From JANPPS01 sp964242575 (lineage in GTDB: Bacteria; Pseudomonadota; Alphaproteobacteria; Acetobacterales; Acetobacteraceae), in NCBI GenBank assembly GCA_964242575.1, contig CAXTCN010000002.1:62001-126000 (forward strand): a stretch of 64,000 bases of DNA, given 5' to 3'. The notes beneath the pieces are model-generated. The model saw nothing but the letters and a program-made list of their open reading frames with translations, was not told the origin of the DNA and did no database searches. The translations under genes and the position numbers were made by a program. Of this stretch, positions 37,510-46,347 are shown in pieces (within the stretch, counting starts at the first letter, position 1; each line of letters begins with the position of its first letter).

Positions 37510-38306
37510 GCCCCGTGCGGCTTGTGCAACCCTGCCGGCGAGATGGTGAACACCTCGCACCCGTCGTCCGTCACGCCGACCATGTGCTCGAACTGCGCTG
37601 ATAGGCTGCGGTCCCGCGTCACGGCGGTCCAGCCGTCGTCCAGCACCTTCACCTCCGGCCGCCCGGCGTTCACCATTGGCTCCACGGTGAAGAACATGCC
37701 CGGCCGCAATACCGGACCCTCGCCCGGACGGCCGAAGTGCAAGATGTTTGGCGCCTCGTGGAAGCGTCGGCCGATGCCGTGGCCGCAGAAGTCCCGCACC
37801 ACGCTGAACCGGTGCGACTCCACATAGCCCTGGATTGCCTGGCCGATATCGCCCAGCGTCGCCCCGGGTCGCACCGCAGCGATCCCGCGCATCAGCGCCT
37901 CGTAAGTCACATCCATCAGCTTGCCCGCGCGCGTGGAGGGCTGCCCGGCCGCGTACATCCGGCTAGTGTCCCCATGCCAGCCATCCAGCACGACCGTCAC
38001 GTCGATGTTGAGGATGTCCCCCTCGATCAGCCGGCGCTCCCCCGGAATGCCATGGCACACGACGTGGTTGATGGAGGTGCAGCTCGAATGCTGGTAGCCG
38101 CGGTAGCCCAGCGTCGCCGGGGTGGCGCCGTGCGCGACCATGAAGTCATGGCACAACCGGTCAAGCTCTCCGGTGGACACGCCGGGCCGAACGTGCGGCG
38201 TAATCATGTCCAGCGTCTCTGCCGCCAACTGCCCGGCAGCGCGCATGCCGGCGAAATCCTCAGGCGCATGGATCGTTATGCGCCTGCCGTCCGTGCCTCC
38301 GTCCAT
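37506..38306 (-). CDS. map: Type I methionine aminopeptidase
   Basis: All five metal ligands are recognisable in context: NIDVTVVLDGWHGDTSRM (two Asp), FCGHGIGRRFHEAPNI (His), FFTVEPMV (Glu) and SAQFEHMVGVT (Glu). The N-terminal PGVSTGELDRLCHDFMVAHGATPATLGYRGYQHSSCTSIN is standard. It removes the initiator methionine. It leads the map-thioesterase-radC run. Confidence 0.97.
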   Translation of the reverse strand: MDGGTDGRRITIHAPEDFAGMRAAGQLAAETLDMITPHVRPGVSTGELDRLCHDFMVAHGATPATLGYRGYQHSSCTSINHVVCHGIPGERRLIEGDILNIDVTVVLDGWHGDTSRMYAAGQPSTRAGKLMDVTYEALMRGIAAVRPGATLGDIGQAIQGYVESHRFSVVRDFCGHGIGRRFHEAPNILHFGRPGEGPVLRPGMFFTVEPMVNAGRPEVKVLDDGWTAVTRDRSLSAQFEHMVGVTDDGCEVFTISPAGLHKPHGA

Positions 38307-38404
38307 GCCCTACCCTAAATCCTGCGCTGGCTGTGTCGTGCTAAAATGATCGGCAGGGCGGGCGGGCGCAAGGGCATGGCTTCGCGGCAACGCGCCGTCC
38401 TGGC

Positions 38405-39688
38405 TTAACCCGGCGCGCGGGCGCCCGCCGGAGCGTTCGCCGTGCGGGTGCGCGCCCGCGGTCCGCCGGCGCGCGTGCTGCGCGGCGAAACATCCGGTGC
38501 CCGCGCCACTCGCACCGTTGCCCGGACCGCACGCACAGGAGCCACGGCCGCACGGCGCTCAACCCGGGCCTCCCGCTGCGCCACCCGGAGCACAGGCCGC
38601 TTGTCGCTGATGCGCCTATCGCTCGACTGCGCCAACGAACGCCGGCCGCTGGCGACGCGCTCCTGCCGGGGCCGGCCAGCATCGCGCATAGCCACAAACT
38701 GGGTTGCAGGAACCTGGCGTGCGGCTTGGGATGGCATATCCGACGTTGTTTGGAACGCCATGCGCGGCGGAGCATCGGCAACGGCAGCCTGCGCAGCGCT
38801 GATGAGGGACGGCATCCGGAACAGCGGCGCGTCCTGCCGCGCCACGAACACCGCCCCCATGCGGTCAAAGCTCTGGTCCAGCAAGCTCGCCATGTGCTGG
38901 TCCCGCTCCCAGCCGCTGGACGCGCCCATCACCGCGCCAATTAGCCGCGTCTCCCCACGCACCGCCGACGTCACGACATTGTAGCCCGACGCGATGATGT
39001 AGCCGGTCTTGAGCCCATCGGCGCCGGGGTAGGTCTGCAGCAGCCGTTGGTGGTTCATGATCAAACGGCCTTGGAACACGAACGAGGGCACGCTGAAGTA
39101 CCGGTAGTACATTGGGAAATCCTGCACCAGCCGCCGCCCGAGCACGGCCATGTCGCGGGCCGTGGTGACCTGGCTCCAATCCGGCAGCCCGGACGCGTTG
39201 CGGAACGTGGTGTTCGCCATGCCGAGCGCTCGCGCGCGCAACGTCATCATCTGCGCGAACCGCTCCTCGTCGCCGCCCATCAACTCGCCGAGCGCGGCGG
39301 CTGCGTCGTTCGCGGATTTGGTCACCAAGGCCAGCAATGCCTGCTCCACCGTGATGTAGGTGCCCGGCAACAGCCCGAGCTTGGTCGGCGACATGGAGGC
39401 GGCATACGATGAGACCGGAACCGGCTGCTGCAGCACGAGCCGCCGGTCCCGCAACGCTTCAAAAAGCATGTAAAGCGTCATCATTTTCGTAAGGCTCGCC
39501 GGAAAGCGGTACTCGTCCGGGCTGACGGCCGATAGGACGGCGCCGGTGCCAGCGTCCATCACCACGGACGCATACCGGTCCGACCCGATTTGCGCCCACA
39601 AAGGCCGGGGCGCCAAGCACGCCACTGCCAGGAGCGCCGCCGCAAGAAGGCGAAAGGCCGGTGTGGGCCGAGAGTAACGTGCGGGCAT
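38405..39688 (-). CDS. D-alanyl-D-alanine carboxypeptidase (PBP5/6 family)
   Basis: After a signal peptide ending at RPLWA, the serine active site is SLTKMM, the second motif SAN (VTKSANDAAAALGE) and the third KTG (GLKTGYII), the S11 peptidase triad that trims peptidoglycan pentapeptides. The last roughly 120 residues, from about SDMPSQAARQ on, are extremely rich in Arg and Ala with no SPOR or amphipathic PBP5 anchor, so the tail is unusual and probably disordered. It begins near the long spacer that also carries the phasin promoter. Confidence 0.92.
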   Translation of the reverse strand: MPARYSRPTPAFRLLAAALLAVACLAPRPLWAQIGSDRYASVVMDAGTGAVLSAVSPDEYRFPASLTKMMTLYMLFEALRDRRLVLQQPVPVSSYAASMSPTKLGLLPGTYITVEQALLALVTKSANDAAAALGELMGGDEERFAQMMTLRARALGMANTTFRNASGLPDWSQVTTARDMAVLGRRLVQDFPMYYRYFSVPSFVFQGRLIMNHQRLLQTYPGADGLKTGYIIASGYNVVTSAVRGETRLIGAVMGASSGWERDQHMASLLDQSFDRMGAVFVARQDAPLFRMPSLISAAQAAVADAPPRMAFQTTSDMPSQAARQVPATQFVAMRDAGRPRQERVASGRRSLAQSSDRRISDKRPVLRVAQREARVERRAAVAPVRAVRATVRVARAPDVSPRSTRAGGPRARTRTANAPAGARAPG

Positions 39689-40005
39689 ATCGACCCATCC
39701 CTGTTCTACAGGGCAGCACCTTAAAGTCCGATCGGAACGGATGTCCAGCTTGCTCAGAGCTGGAATCCAACCGTATCAGAGGTTTGTGGGACGAAACTCC
39801 GTGAAGGGTTATTAACCGTCAGCGCCTATGCTGCAATGCAGCATATTTTGCTTGACGCTGTCTCGAATTTGCAGCAGATCGGCGTCGTTGCAGTGCAGCA
39901 ATTCCGCGGGATTTGCTGGAACACGCACTGCGCCGCCGGCTCGCGCGAGCTTGGCGTGACTGCGCCAAAACAGCGGGTTCCGCCCGCATTGCAAGGGACT
40001 GCTCT
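39689..40005. promoter_or_regulatory. Intergenic control region between the carboxypeptidase and phasin genes
   Basis: This 317-nt spacer between divergent genes holds no credible ORF. It contains the palindrome at 39828-39844 and several further TGCAG/GCAGCA half-sites down to 39901. A possible -35 TTGACG at 39852-39857 faces the phasin gene with a weak -10 (CAGATC) 17 nt on. On the carboxypeptidase side there is a small CCCTG/CAGGG inverted repeat near 39705. Confidence 0.5.
39828..39844. promoter_or_regulatory. PhaR-type operator upstream of the phasin gene
   Basis: ATGCTGCAATGCAGCAT is a perfect palindrome with 8-nt arms and contains CTGC-N3-GCAG, the recognition pattern reported for the polyhydroxybutyrate regulator PhaR of Rhodobacter. 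Its position just upstream of a possible -35 of the phasin gene fits repression relieved by PHB granules (inference). Confidence 0.6.
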
Positions 40006-40353
40006 ATGAAGACCGCAGAGGATCTCGTGACCTTCAGCCAGGCCAACGTGGAAGCGCTGGTGAAGTCGGGCCAGATTGTCGCCGCCACCCTACAAGATTT
40101 GACAAAACAAATGGCCTCGACCGTACAGGCCTCCATGGACGAAACAATGGCCACGTTCCGCGCCATGGCGGGCGTGCGCTCCATCAAGGAAGCCATCGGG
40201 CTGCAAACGACCCTGGCGCGTTCCACCGTGGAAAAAGCGCTGGCGCAGGCTGGGCAAGTGGCCGAGGCCTCTTTCGTGTTTGCCGAACATGCCGTTGCGC
40301 CGATTGCCGACCGCATGACGCTGGCCGACCGTCCGTTCGGCAAGTCCATCTAG
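40006..40353 (+). CDS. Phasin family protein
   Basis: The 115-residue product starts MKTAEDLVTFSQANVEALVKSGQIVAATLQDLTKQMA and continues MDETMATFRAMAGVRSIKEAIGLQTTLARSTVEKAL, the all-helical phasin pattern (TIGR01841). Phasins coat polyhydroxyalkanoate granules. AAGGGA precedes ATG 40006; longer ATG options upstream lack ribosome sites. A PhaR-like box lies upstream and a strong terminator downstream, so it is monocistronic. Confidence 0.9.
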   Translation: MKTAEDLVTFSQANVEALVKSGQIVAATLQDLTKQMASTVQASMDETMATFRAMAGVRSIKEAIGLQTTLARSTVEKALAQAGQVAEASFVFAEHAVAPIADRMTLADRPFGKSI

Positions 40354-40397
40354 GCGGACTTGCCGCGCCGCGCGGCCAGCGCACACGCTTATGTACA

Positions 40398-40424
40398 GGC
40401 CCGGGGCAATGCTCCGGGCCTTTT
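40398..40424 (+). terminator. Rho-independent terminator after the phasin gene
   Basis: GGCCCGG (40398-40404) pairs with CCGGGCC (40414-40420) around a short loop and is followed by TTTT. The 218 nt from there to clpS hold no gene I can support. Confidence 0.85.
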
Positions 40425-40642
40425 GACGTTGTCCCGGGCAGATGTCCGGGACAGATGCAGTGAACTCTTTTCCCCGGCCCCCGCGTTCCGATATGCTGCA
40501 CTGGAAGCGGGGGTCTGGGTACGGTGCCGGTTTAAAAAGGCTTCAGAGTACTGAAAGGGCGTGCCGGGCTGTCAAACGAGGGTCGGCGAGGGTCACAGCG
40601 GGATGGCGCGGCAGGTGCCGGCGCTATCAGGATGTCAGGGCA

Positions 40643-40972
40643 ATGAGCGACAACGACAAGCGCACCAACGGAGACGGACCGAACACCGGCGTGGTGGTGA
40701 AGGCGCGGCCCAAGACGCGCAAGCCGGCGATGTACAAAGTCCTGATGCTGAATGACGACTACACGCCCATGGAGTTTGTCGTTCACGTGCTGGAACGTTT
40801 CTTCCAGAAGACGCGCGATGAGGCGACCCGCATCATGCTTCATGTGCATCGGCGCGGGGTCGGCGTATGCGGGGCCTATACGTACGAGGTGGCTGAGACC
40901 AAAGTGACGCAGGTGATGGACTTGGCCCGGCAGAACCAGCATCCGCTACAGTGTACCATTGAGAAAGAGTGA
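40643..40972 (+). CDS. clpS: ATP-dependent Clp protease adaptor ClpS
   Basis: The core KPAMYKVLMLNDDYTPMEFVVHVLERFFQKTRDEATRIMLHVHRRGVGVCGAYTYEVAETKV is a textbook ClpS, with the NDDYTPM N-degron pocket and the VHxxG segment. It delivers N-end-rule substrates to ClpA. Disordered charged residues precede the domain, as usual. clpA begins 104 nt downstream. Confidence 0.97.
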   Translation: MSDNDKRTNGDGPNTGVVVKARPKTRKPAMYKVLMLNDDYTPMEFVVHVLERFFQKTRDEATRIMLHVHRRGVGVCGAYTYEVAETKVTQVMDLARQNQHPLQCTIEKE

Positions 40973-41076
40973 CGCAGACCTAACGTCTAACATTAAGTTT
41001 CTGAGACATTCCGCGACGCGGTGCCTTTTGGTCCGCAATGCCCCGGGGGTCCCAGCGCGAAGGAGTGTCAAACAGC

Positions 41077-43422
41077 ATGCTTTCACGCAACCTTGAACAA
41101 ACCTTGCATCGCGCCCTGTCGCTCGCGAGCGAGCGCAAGCACGAGTATGCGACCTTGGAGCACCTGTTGCTCGGCCTCGCCGACGATAGCGATGCCGCGA
41201 CGGTCCTGCGCGCCTGCGGGGTGGACCTGGACAAGCTGCGGCAGGACTTGGGCGAGTTCTTGGACAAGGACCTGTCCGGCCTCGCCACCGAGCGGCCGGG
41301 CGACCCGAAGCCGACCGCTGGTTTCCAGCGCGTCGTGCAGCGCGCCGCAATCCATGTCCAAAGCTCCGGTCGTGATGAGGTGACCGGCGCCAACGTGCTG
41401 GTCGCGCTGTTCAGCGAGCGGGAGAGCCACGCGGTTTACTTCCTGCAGCTACAGGACATGACCCGACTGGATGCGGTGAACTTCATCAGCCATGGCATCG
41501 CCAAGGCGCCGGGCCGCACCAATCAGCGGCAGACGCAAGCCAGCAAGGATGAGAACGCTCCCGAGGGCGACCGTGAGGAGAAGCCTGGCCGCCGCGCCCA
41601 GGACGCGCTCAGCAACTACTGCGTGAACCTCAACAAGAAGGCCGCATCTGGCAAAATCGACCCGTTGATCGGCCGCGACAGCGAAATCGAGCGCACGATT
41701 CAAATCCTGTGCCGCCGAACAAAAAATAACCCGCTCTATGTCGGCGACCCTGGCGTGGGTAAGACCGCCATCGCCGAGGGCTTGGCCAAGCGGATCGTCG
41801 AGGGCGACGTGCCCGAGGTCCTGGCCAAAAGCACCATCTTCGCGCTCGACATGGGCGCATTGCTGGCGGGCACCCGGTATCGCGGTGACTTCGAGGAGCG
41901 GCTCAAGGCCGTGGTGACCGAGTTGGAGGCGCAGCCCGGCTCGATCCTGTTCATCGATGAGATCCACACGGTGATCGGCGCGGGCGCCACCAGCGGCGGC
42001 GCAATGGACGCGTCCAACCTGCTGAAGCCTGCGCTCGCCGCCGGTAACCTGCGGTGCGTCGGCAGCACGACCTACAAGGAGTATCGCAACTACTTCGAGA
42101 AGGACCGCGCGCTGGTCCGGCGGTTCCAAAAGATCGACGTGAACGAGCCCTCGCAGGAGGACGCGATCAAAATCCTGCGCGGCCTCAAGACCAACTACGA
42201 GAAGCACCACAAGGTCCGCTACACCGAGGAGGCCATTCGCGGCGCGGTGGAGCTGTCGGCCAAGTACATCAATGACCGCAAGCTGCCGGACAAGGCGATC
42301 GACGTGATCGACGAGGTCGGTGCGTCCCGCATGTTGCAGCCCGAGGGCAAGCGCAAAAAGACGGTGACGTTGCGCGACGTGGAGGAGATCGTCGCCAAGA
42401 TCGCCCGCATCCCGCCCAAGTCCGTCTCGGCGGACGACAAGGAGACGTTGCGCAACCTGGAGCGTGACCTCAAGGGTATGGTGTTCGGGCAGGACCTGGC
42501 AATCGATGCCCTGGCTGCTGCGATCAAGCTGTCCCGCGCCGGGCTGCGCGAGGCGGAAAAGCCGATTGGCAACTACCTGTTCAGCGGCCCAACCGGCGTT
42601 GGCAAAACCGAAGTCGCGCGGCAGCTCGCGGCGACGCTCGGCATCGAGCTGACCCGGTTCGATATGAGCGAGTACATGGAGCGCCACAGCGTCAGCCGGC
42701 TGATCGGCGCGCCGCCGGGCTACGTGGGCTTCGACCAGGGTGGCTTGTTGACCGACGCCATCGACCAGCATCCGCACTGCGTGTTGCTGCTGGACGAGAT
42801 CGAAAAGGCTCACCCGGACCTGTTCAACATCTTGCTGCAGGTGATGGACCACGGGAAGCTCACCGATCACAACGGCAAGGTGGTCGATTTCCGCAACGTC
42901 ATCCTGATTATGACAACCAACGCCGGCGCGTCCGACATGGCGAAGGAAGCCATTGGCTTCGCGCGGGACGAGCGGGAGGGCGAAGACACCGAGGCGATCA
43001 AGCGGCTGTTCACGCCGGAGTTCCGCAACCGGTTGGACAGCGTCATCACCTTCGCCGCCCTCACACCCGAGATCGTGGGCCGCGTGGTGGAGAAGTTTGT
43101 CATGCAGCTTGAGGCGCAACTGGCGGACCGGAACGTCACGATCGAGCTGTCGTCGGCTGCCAAGGAGTGGCTGGCCGAGCGTGGCTACGACCGGTTGTAT
43201 GGCGCGCGTCCGCTGGGCCGGGTCATCCAGGAGCACATCAAGAAGCCGCTGGCAGAAGAGTTGCTGTTCGGCAAGCTGGTGCGCGGCGGGTCGGTTGCAG
43301 TGGCGCTCAAAGATGGCAAGCTGGCGTTCGAGTATATCGCCGCCGAGGCGCAGAACCAGCCCAAGCCGGAAGGCGACGGGGATGAGGGTTCGTCAGAACG
43401 CGAGCCAGAAACCGCGGAGTAA
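41077..43422 (+). CDS. clpA: ATP-dependent Clp protease ATP-binding subunit ClpA
   Basis: The chain has a ClpN double repeat at the N-terminus (NLEQTLHRALSLASERKHEYATLEHLLLGL), a first AAA+ module with Walker A GDPGVGKT near residue 224, and a second with GPTGVGKT near residue 504. It lacks the ClpB middle coiled coil. PEFRNRLDSVITF and the late REHIKKPLAEELLFG-like segment are typical of ClpA. It unfolds substrates for ClpP with help from ClpS. ATG 41077 gives the canonical MLSRNLEQ start. Confidence 0.97.
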   Translation: MLSRNLEQTLHRALSLASERKHEYATLEHLLLGLADDSDAATVLRACGVDLDKLRQDLGEFLDKDLSGLATERPGDPKPTAGFQRVVQRAAIHVQSSGRDEVTGANVLVALFSERESHAVYFLQLQDMTRLDAVNFISHGIAKAPGRTNQRQTQASKDENAPEGDREEKPGRRAQDALSNYCVNLNKKAASGKIDPLIGRDSEIERTIQILCRRTKNNPLYVGDPGVGKTAIAEGLAKRIVEGDVPEVLAKSTIFALDMGALLAGTRYRGDFEERLKAVVTELEAQPGSILFIDEIHTVIGAGATSGGAMDASNLLKPALAAGNLRCVGSTTYKEYRNYFEKDRALVRRFQKIDVNEPSQEDAIKILRGLKTNYEKHHKVRYTEEAIRGAVELSAKYINDRKLPDKAIDVIDEVGASRMLQPEGKRKKTVTLRDVEEIVAKIARIPPKSVSADDKETLRNLERDLKGMVFGQDLAIDALAAAIKLSRAGLREAEKPIGNYLFSGPTGVGKTEVARQLAATLGIELTRFDMSEYMERHSVSRLIGAPPGYVGFDQGGLLTDAIDQHPHCVLLLDEIEKAHPDLFNILLQVMDHGKLTDHNGKVVDFRNVILIMTTNAGASDMAKEAIGFARDEREGEDTEAIKRLFTPEFRNRLDSVITFAALTPEIVGRVVEKFVMQLEAQLADRNVTIELSSAAKEWLAERGYDRLYGARPLGRVIQEHIKKPLAEELLFGKLVRGGSVAVALKDGKLAFEYIAAEAQNQPKPEGDGDEGSSEREPETAE

Positions 43423-43426
43423 CCCA

Positions 43427-43454
43427 GTGGGCCGGACCTCATGGTCTGGCCCAC
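43427..43454 (+). terminator. Terminator hairpin after clpA
   Basis: GTGGGCCGGACC pairs with GGTCTGGCCCAC over 12 positions (one G-T wobble) around TCAT, followed by TTCCGTTT. It begins 5 nt past the clpA stop. Confidence 0.75.
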
Positions 43455-43472
43455 TTCCGTTTGGGAGGTCAC

Positions 43473-43751
43473 ATGCAAGCAGTATGGAACGGCCAAGTCG
43501 TTGCCGAGAGCGACGACATCGTGACTGTGGAGGGCAATGCTTACTTTCCCGTTGGCAGCCTGAAGCAGGATTTCATCCAGCCCAGCGCCCATACCAGCGT
43601 CTGCCCCTGGAAGGGCACCGCCAGCTACTACTCCCTGGATGTCGGTGGGGCCGCCAACGCAAATGCCGTCTGGTACTATCTGGACCCGAAGGACGCTGCC
43701 GCCAACATTCGTGGCCGGGTAGCATTCTGGAAGGGCGTGGTCGTCAAGTAG
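43473..43751 (+). CDS. DUF427 family protein
   Basis: A 92-residue protein with the DUF427 pattern: VWNGQVVAESDDIVTVEGNAYFPVGSLKQDFI, then CPWKGTASYYSLDVGG and AVWYYLDPKDAA. The W-G and CPWKG-ASYY residues are the conserved core. ATG 43473 has GGGAGG immediately upstream, preferred over the TTG at 43461. The function is unknown. It converges with the dehydrogenase gene and overlaps it by 8 nt. Confidence 0.9.
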   Translation: MQAVWNGQVVAESDDIVTVEGNAYFPVGSLKQDFIQPSAHTSVCPWKGTASYYSLDVGGAANANAVWYYLDPKDAAANIRGRVAFWKGVVVK

Positions 43752-44502
43752 GCCGTCGCTTGATGACCAACGGACCGGGCGCTTGGCAGGTCGGCATCAG
43801 CTCGATCCGGTTGACATTCACATGCGCCGGCAATCCCACGATCCAGGCGACGGTCTCGGCGATGTCCTCGGGTGATAGCGGAGTCGTGCCCGCATAGACC
43901 GCCGCAGCCTTTTCAGCATCGCCGCCGAAGCGCACAGCGCTGAACTCGCTGCCGCCCACCAGGCCCGGCTCCACGTCGGTCACCCGAACGCCGGTGCCGA
44001 CCAGGTCCGCCTTTAAGTTCAAGCTGAACTGGGCCACGAACGCCTTGCTGGCACCATAGACGTTGCCGCCGGGGTAGGGGTAGCTGGCGGCGGTGCTGCT
44101 GAGGTTCACGATGTGCCCGGCGTCCTGCTCGATCATGCCCGGCAGCAACGCGCGGGTCAGGCGGATCAGGCCGGTGACGTTGGTTGCCACCATTGTGTCC
44201 CAGTCCTCGATGCAGGCTTGATGGGCCGGCGCAGTGCCCAAGGCCAGCCCAGCGTTGTTGACCAGCACGTCCACCGCTTGCCACTCCGCTGGCAGGCTAC
44301 CTGGCAGCGCCGTGACCGCGGCGGCGTCCGTGACATCGAGCGCGAACGGCAGCACGGCGTCGCCGAGTTCGGCCTGTAATCGGCGCAGCCGCTCCGCCCG
44401 GCGTCCTGTCGCAATGACCCGGTGGCCGTCCCGCACGAACCGGCGGGTGATTGCCTCGCCAAATCCGGCGGTGGCGCCAGTGACCAGCAACGTCAGGCTC
44501 AT
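43744..44502 (-). CDS. SDR oxidoreductase, YdfG-like 3-hydroxy acid dehydrogenase
   Basis: The NADP motif TGATAGFGEAITRRFVRDGH, NNAGLALG, the catalytic Ser (VNLSSTAASYPY) and the YGASK dyad place it in the short-chain dehydrogenases. DVEPGLVGGSEFSAVRFGGDAEKAAAVYAG and the RIELMPTCQ ending match the YdfG/serine-dehydrogenase branch that oxidises L-allo-threonine and 3-hydroxy acids with NADP. The substrate assignment is by resemblance only. Confidence 0.88.
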   Translation of the reverse strand: MSLTLLVTGATAGFGEAITRRFVRDGHRVIATGRRAERLRRLQAELGDAVLPFALDVTDAAAVTALPGSLPAEWQAVDVLVNNAGLALGTAPAHQACIEDWDTMVATNVTGLIRLTRALLPGMIEQDAGHIVNLSSTAASYPYPGGNVYGASKAFVAQFSLNLKADLVGTGVRVTDVEPGLVGGSEFSAVRFGGDAEKAAAVYAGTTPLSPEDIAETVAWIVGLPAHVNVNRIELMPTCQAPGPLVIKRRPT

Positions 44503-44540
44503 GGGGGCGCCTCAGGTGATTGCAGTGGCATCCTAACGGC

Positions 44541-45392
44541 CTAGTCCGGCAACTGGAAACGGACAGACACCGGGCAGTGATCCGACAGCTTGGCTTTCGC
44601 GGCCTCGTCGGTTTCCCGATACAGCATGACGCGCAACGTATCGGACTGCATCCAGCCACGGGCCGCGCCGCCGGCTATGATGTGATCGATGAACGTGTTG
44701 CCGCCCCAGCACGGCGTGGCGCGGCCCTCGGTGGCGCGCTTGAGCGGTGCCACGGTGTTCAGCGCGGCCAGCAACTCGTCCCGTCCCTCCATCCGCCGGT
44801 TGAAGTCGCCGATCAGCACGAATGCCGCGCCCTCCTCGCGCCGTTGCGCGATCCAGCCCTGCAAAGGAACCACCTGCAACCGCAAGGTCTCGCACACCCG
44901 GCTGGGGCCGTTGAGGCGGTCGGCGTTGCAGCCGCTTTTGAGATGGACCGCCAACAGCCGTAGCCGACCGCCGGGCAGGTCAAGCGTGATGTCGGCGCCG
45001 CTGCGCAGCCGGTAGTGCGCGTTGGGATGAACGTCGAGACCGGTCAGGTCCGGGTTCTGCCGCACTGGCAACCCGAGACGGACCGCGAAGCCGACCCGTT
45101 GCACTACGGCGTCCCGCGTCATGAACAGGGCGTAGCGGTCCGGGGGGAACACCGCCGCCGCCGCCTCCGGCCCGTCCACCTCCTGGAACGCCACCACATC
45201 CGCATCCAGCAGGCCGGCGTAGCGGCGCAGCGCCGCGATGTCCTCGGGACGCTTCGGCCGCACGTTCTCCGGCAGCGCCGGGTCGCCCTCGGCACGCAAC
45301 GTCAGCCACTCGAGGTTCCAAGTTGCGACCTTAAGCTCGGCCGCCCAAGCTGGGCCGGCCAGCAGCACCAGCATCAAAGCGAAGCGGATCAC
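44541..45392 (-). CDS. Exported endonuclease/exonuclease/phosphatase family protein
   Basis: A short signal sequence (FALMLVLLAGPAWA) precedes an EEP-fold domain: VATWNLEWL at the start, VVAFQEVDGPEAA (catalytic Glu), LLAVHLKSGCN, FVLIGDFNRRM (Asp/Asn) and LSDHCPVSVRF (catalytic His). It is probably a periplasmic phosphodiesterase or nuclease. GTG 45392 overlaps the stop of the DUF2075 3' fragment as GTGA. Before the transposon insertion the two genes were translationally coupled, so its expression may now be altered. Confidence 0.85.
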   Translation of the reverse strand: MIRFALMLVLLAGPAWAAELKVATWNLEWLTLRAEGDPALPENVRPKRPEDIAALRRYAGLLDADVVAFQEVDGPEAAAAVFPPDRYALFMTRDAVVQRVGFAVRLGLPVRQNPDLTGLDVHPNAHYRLRSGADITLDLPGGRLRLLAVHLKSGCNADRLNGPSRVCETLRLQVVPLQGWIAQRREEGAAFVLIGDFNRRMEGRDELLAALNTVAPLKRATEGRATPCWGGNTFIDHIIAGGAARGWMQSDTLRVMLYRETDEAAKAKLSDHCPVSVRFQLPD

Positions 45393-45720
45393 AGCAGGGT
45401 TGGCTCGGACATGGTGGCACTCTCGGCCCGCTCGGCGTCCACGTCCAGCGCTCCGGCGCCGCAACGTTGCAGGTACGCCGCTACGCCGTCGTACAAAGCT
45501 GGGTCCCGGGTCCGGTCCCGCGCATCGCCGCGCAGCACCCAAATCGTGGTGCCACGGCGGGCGCGGGTCAGCAGCACGCGGTAGGCATTCAGGCGGTTCG
45601 ACACGGCCTCGGCTTGCCGCAGCTCCGTCCAGGCGGAGCCACGGAAGCTCCGCGTCCGCCATCCTTGGAGCGTGCGGACCAGGTCAGCGTCCCAGCACAG
45701 CCCGACGTGATCCAACTCTA
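45389..45720 (-). pseudogene. 3' fragment of the DUF2075 helicase gene split by the transposon
   Basis: This piece encodes the C-terminal end of a DUF2075 protein: LDHVGLCWDADLVRT, GSAWTELRQAEAVSNRLNAYRVLLTRARRGTTIWVLRGD, the last helicase motifs. It has no start of its own; its frame enters transposon sequence at 45721. The matching 5' part lies at 52442-54079. With one copy of the 8-bp duplication the parts join in frame (GLE-L-DHVG) for 654 codons including stop. Confidence 0.9.
45713..45720. repeat. Left copy of the 8-bp target-site duplication
   Basis: CAACTCTA stands directly outside the left inverted repeat and is repeated at 52442-52449 directly outside the right one. Eight base pairs is the usual duplication length of IS1595-family elements. 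Confidence 0.93.
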
Positions 45721-45746
45721 CGGTATTATGTAGCACCCGCCACCAC
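45721..45746 (+). repeat. Left terminal inverted repeat (26 bp)
   Basis: It begins CGGTATTATGTAGCACCC and matches the reverse complement of 52416-52441 at all 26 positions; the sequences diverge at position 27. Confidence 0.95.
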
Positions 45747-45788
45747 AGGAAAGTAGATGCCGCTCTGCCCCGGCGGTAAAATGGCGGC

Positions 45789-46220
45789 ATGGAAAACGAC
45801 AACGTAGTGAATGGCCTACTGCGCCGCCGCCAGGAAGTTGTGGACCGGCTAGAGGTCGTGCAAGGCCAGATGCGCCAGCTCGTGCTGGACCTAGACGCCC
45901 TGGACAGCACGCTCCGCATGTTCCGGCCAGACGTGGAAATCGGCGTGGTCCGCATCAAGCCGATCCCGCGCCGTCATGCGGCGGTGCGCCACGAATCCAG
46001 CCGTCTCGTGTTCTCCCTGTTGCGGGAGGCCAAGGAGCCGATGACAACTCGCGCCCTAACGCGGGCCATCATGGAAGCCCGCGGAATGAACACGGCCGAT
46101 CACGCGATGGTTGCGACGATGGTTGTCCGGCTGGCGTCCACGCTGCGGAAGCTGAAGAACAGGGGCAAGCTGGTGGCGGACAAGGAGAGTGGGAAGAACA
46201 TGCGGTGGGGGTTGGCATGA
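45789..46220 (+). CDS. Hypothetical protein: coiled coil plus winged-helix-like C-terminus
   Basis: The N-terminal third (VVNGLLRRRQEVVDRLEVVQGQMRQLVLDLDALDSTLRMF) has heptad character of a coiled coil. The C-terminal half (SSRLVFSLLREAKEPMTTRALTRAIMEARG, then RLASTLRKLKNRGKLVADKESGKNMRWGLA) looks like a winged-helix DNA-binding domain, with a wing before the final GLA. It is the first cargo gene inside the left end. The family is not named to my knowledge; a regulator of the element is plausible. A decayed relative of its C-terminus lies at 46667-46813. Confidence 0.7.
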   Translation: MENDNVVNGLLRRRQEVVDRLEVVQGQMRQLVLDLDALDSTLRMFRPDVEIGVVRIKPIPRRHAAVRHESSRLVFSLLREAKEPMTTRALTRAIMEARGMNTADHAMVATMVVRLASTLRKLKNRGKLVADKESGKNMRWGLA

Positions 46221-46347
46221 TGCGTCTCGTGCCAACGCCCCACTGGCACTAGGCCGCCCGACCACATCAAAAATAGAACTTGCGTGAATTAACGCTACTT
46301 GTAAGATCATTGTTGTGCTATGTACCTGAACACAGCGGTGTCAGGCC

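Noticed and set aside
39689..40005. Possible small genes in the spacer before the phasin, including ATG 39913 as a longer phasin start
   Set aside because: The extra N-terminus would overlap the TGCAG-rich control region and is not phasin-like; the ATG at 40006 has a ribosome site and the family start.
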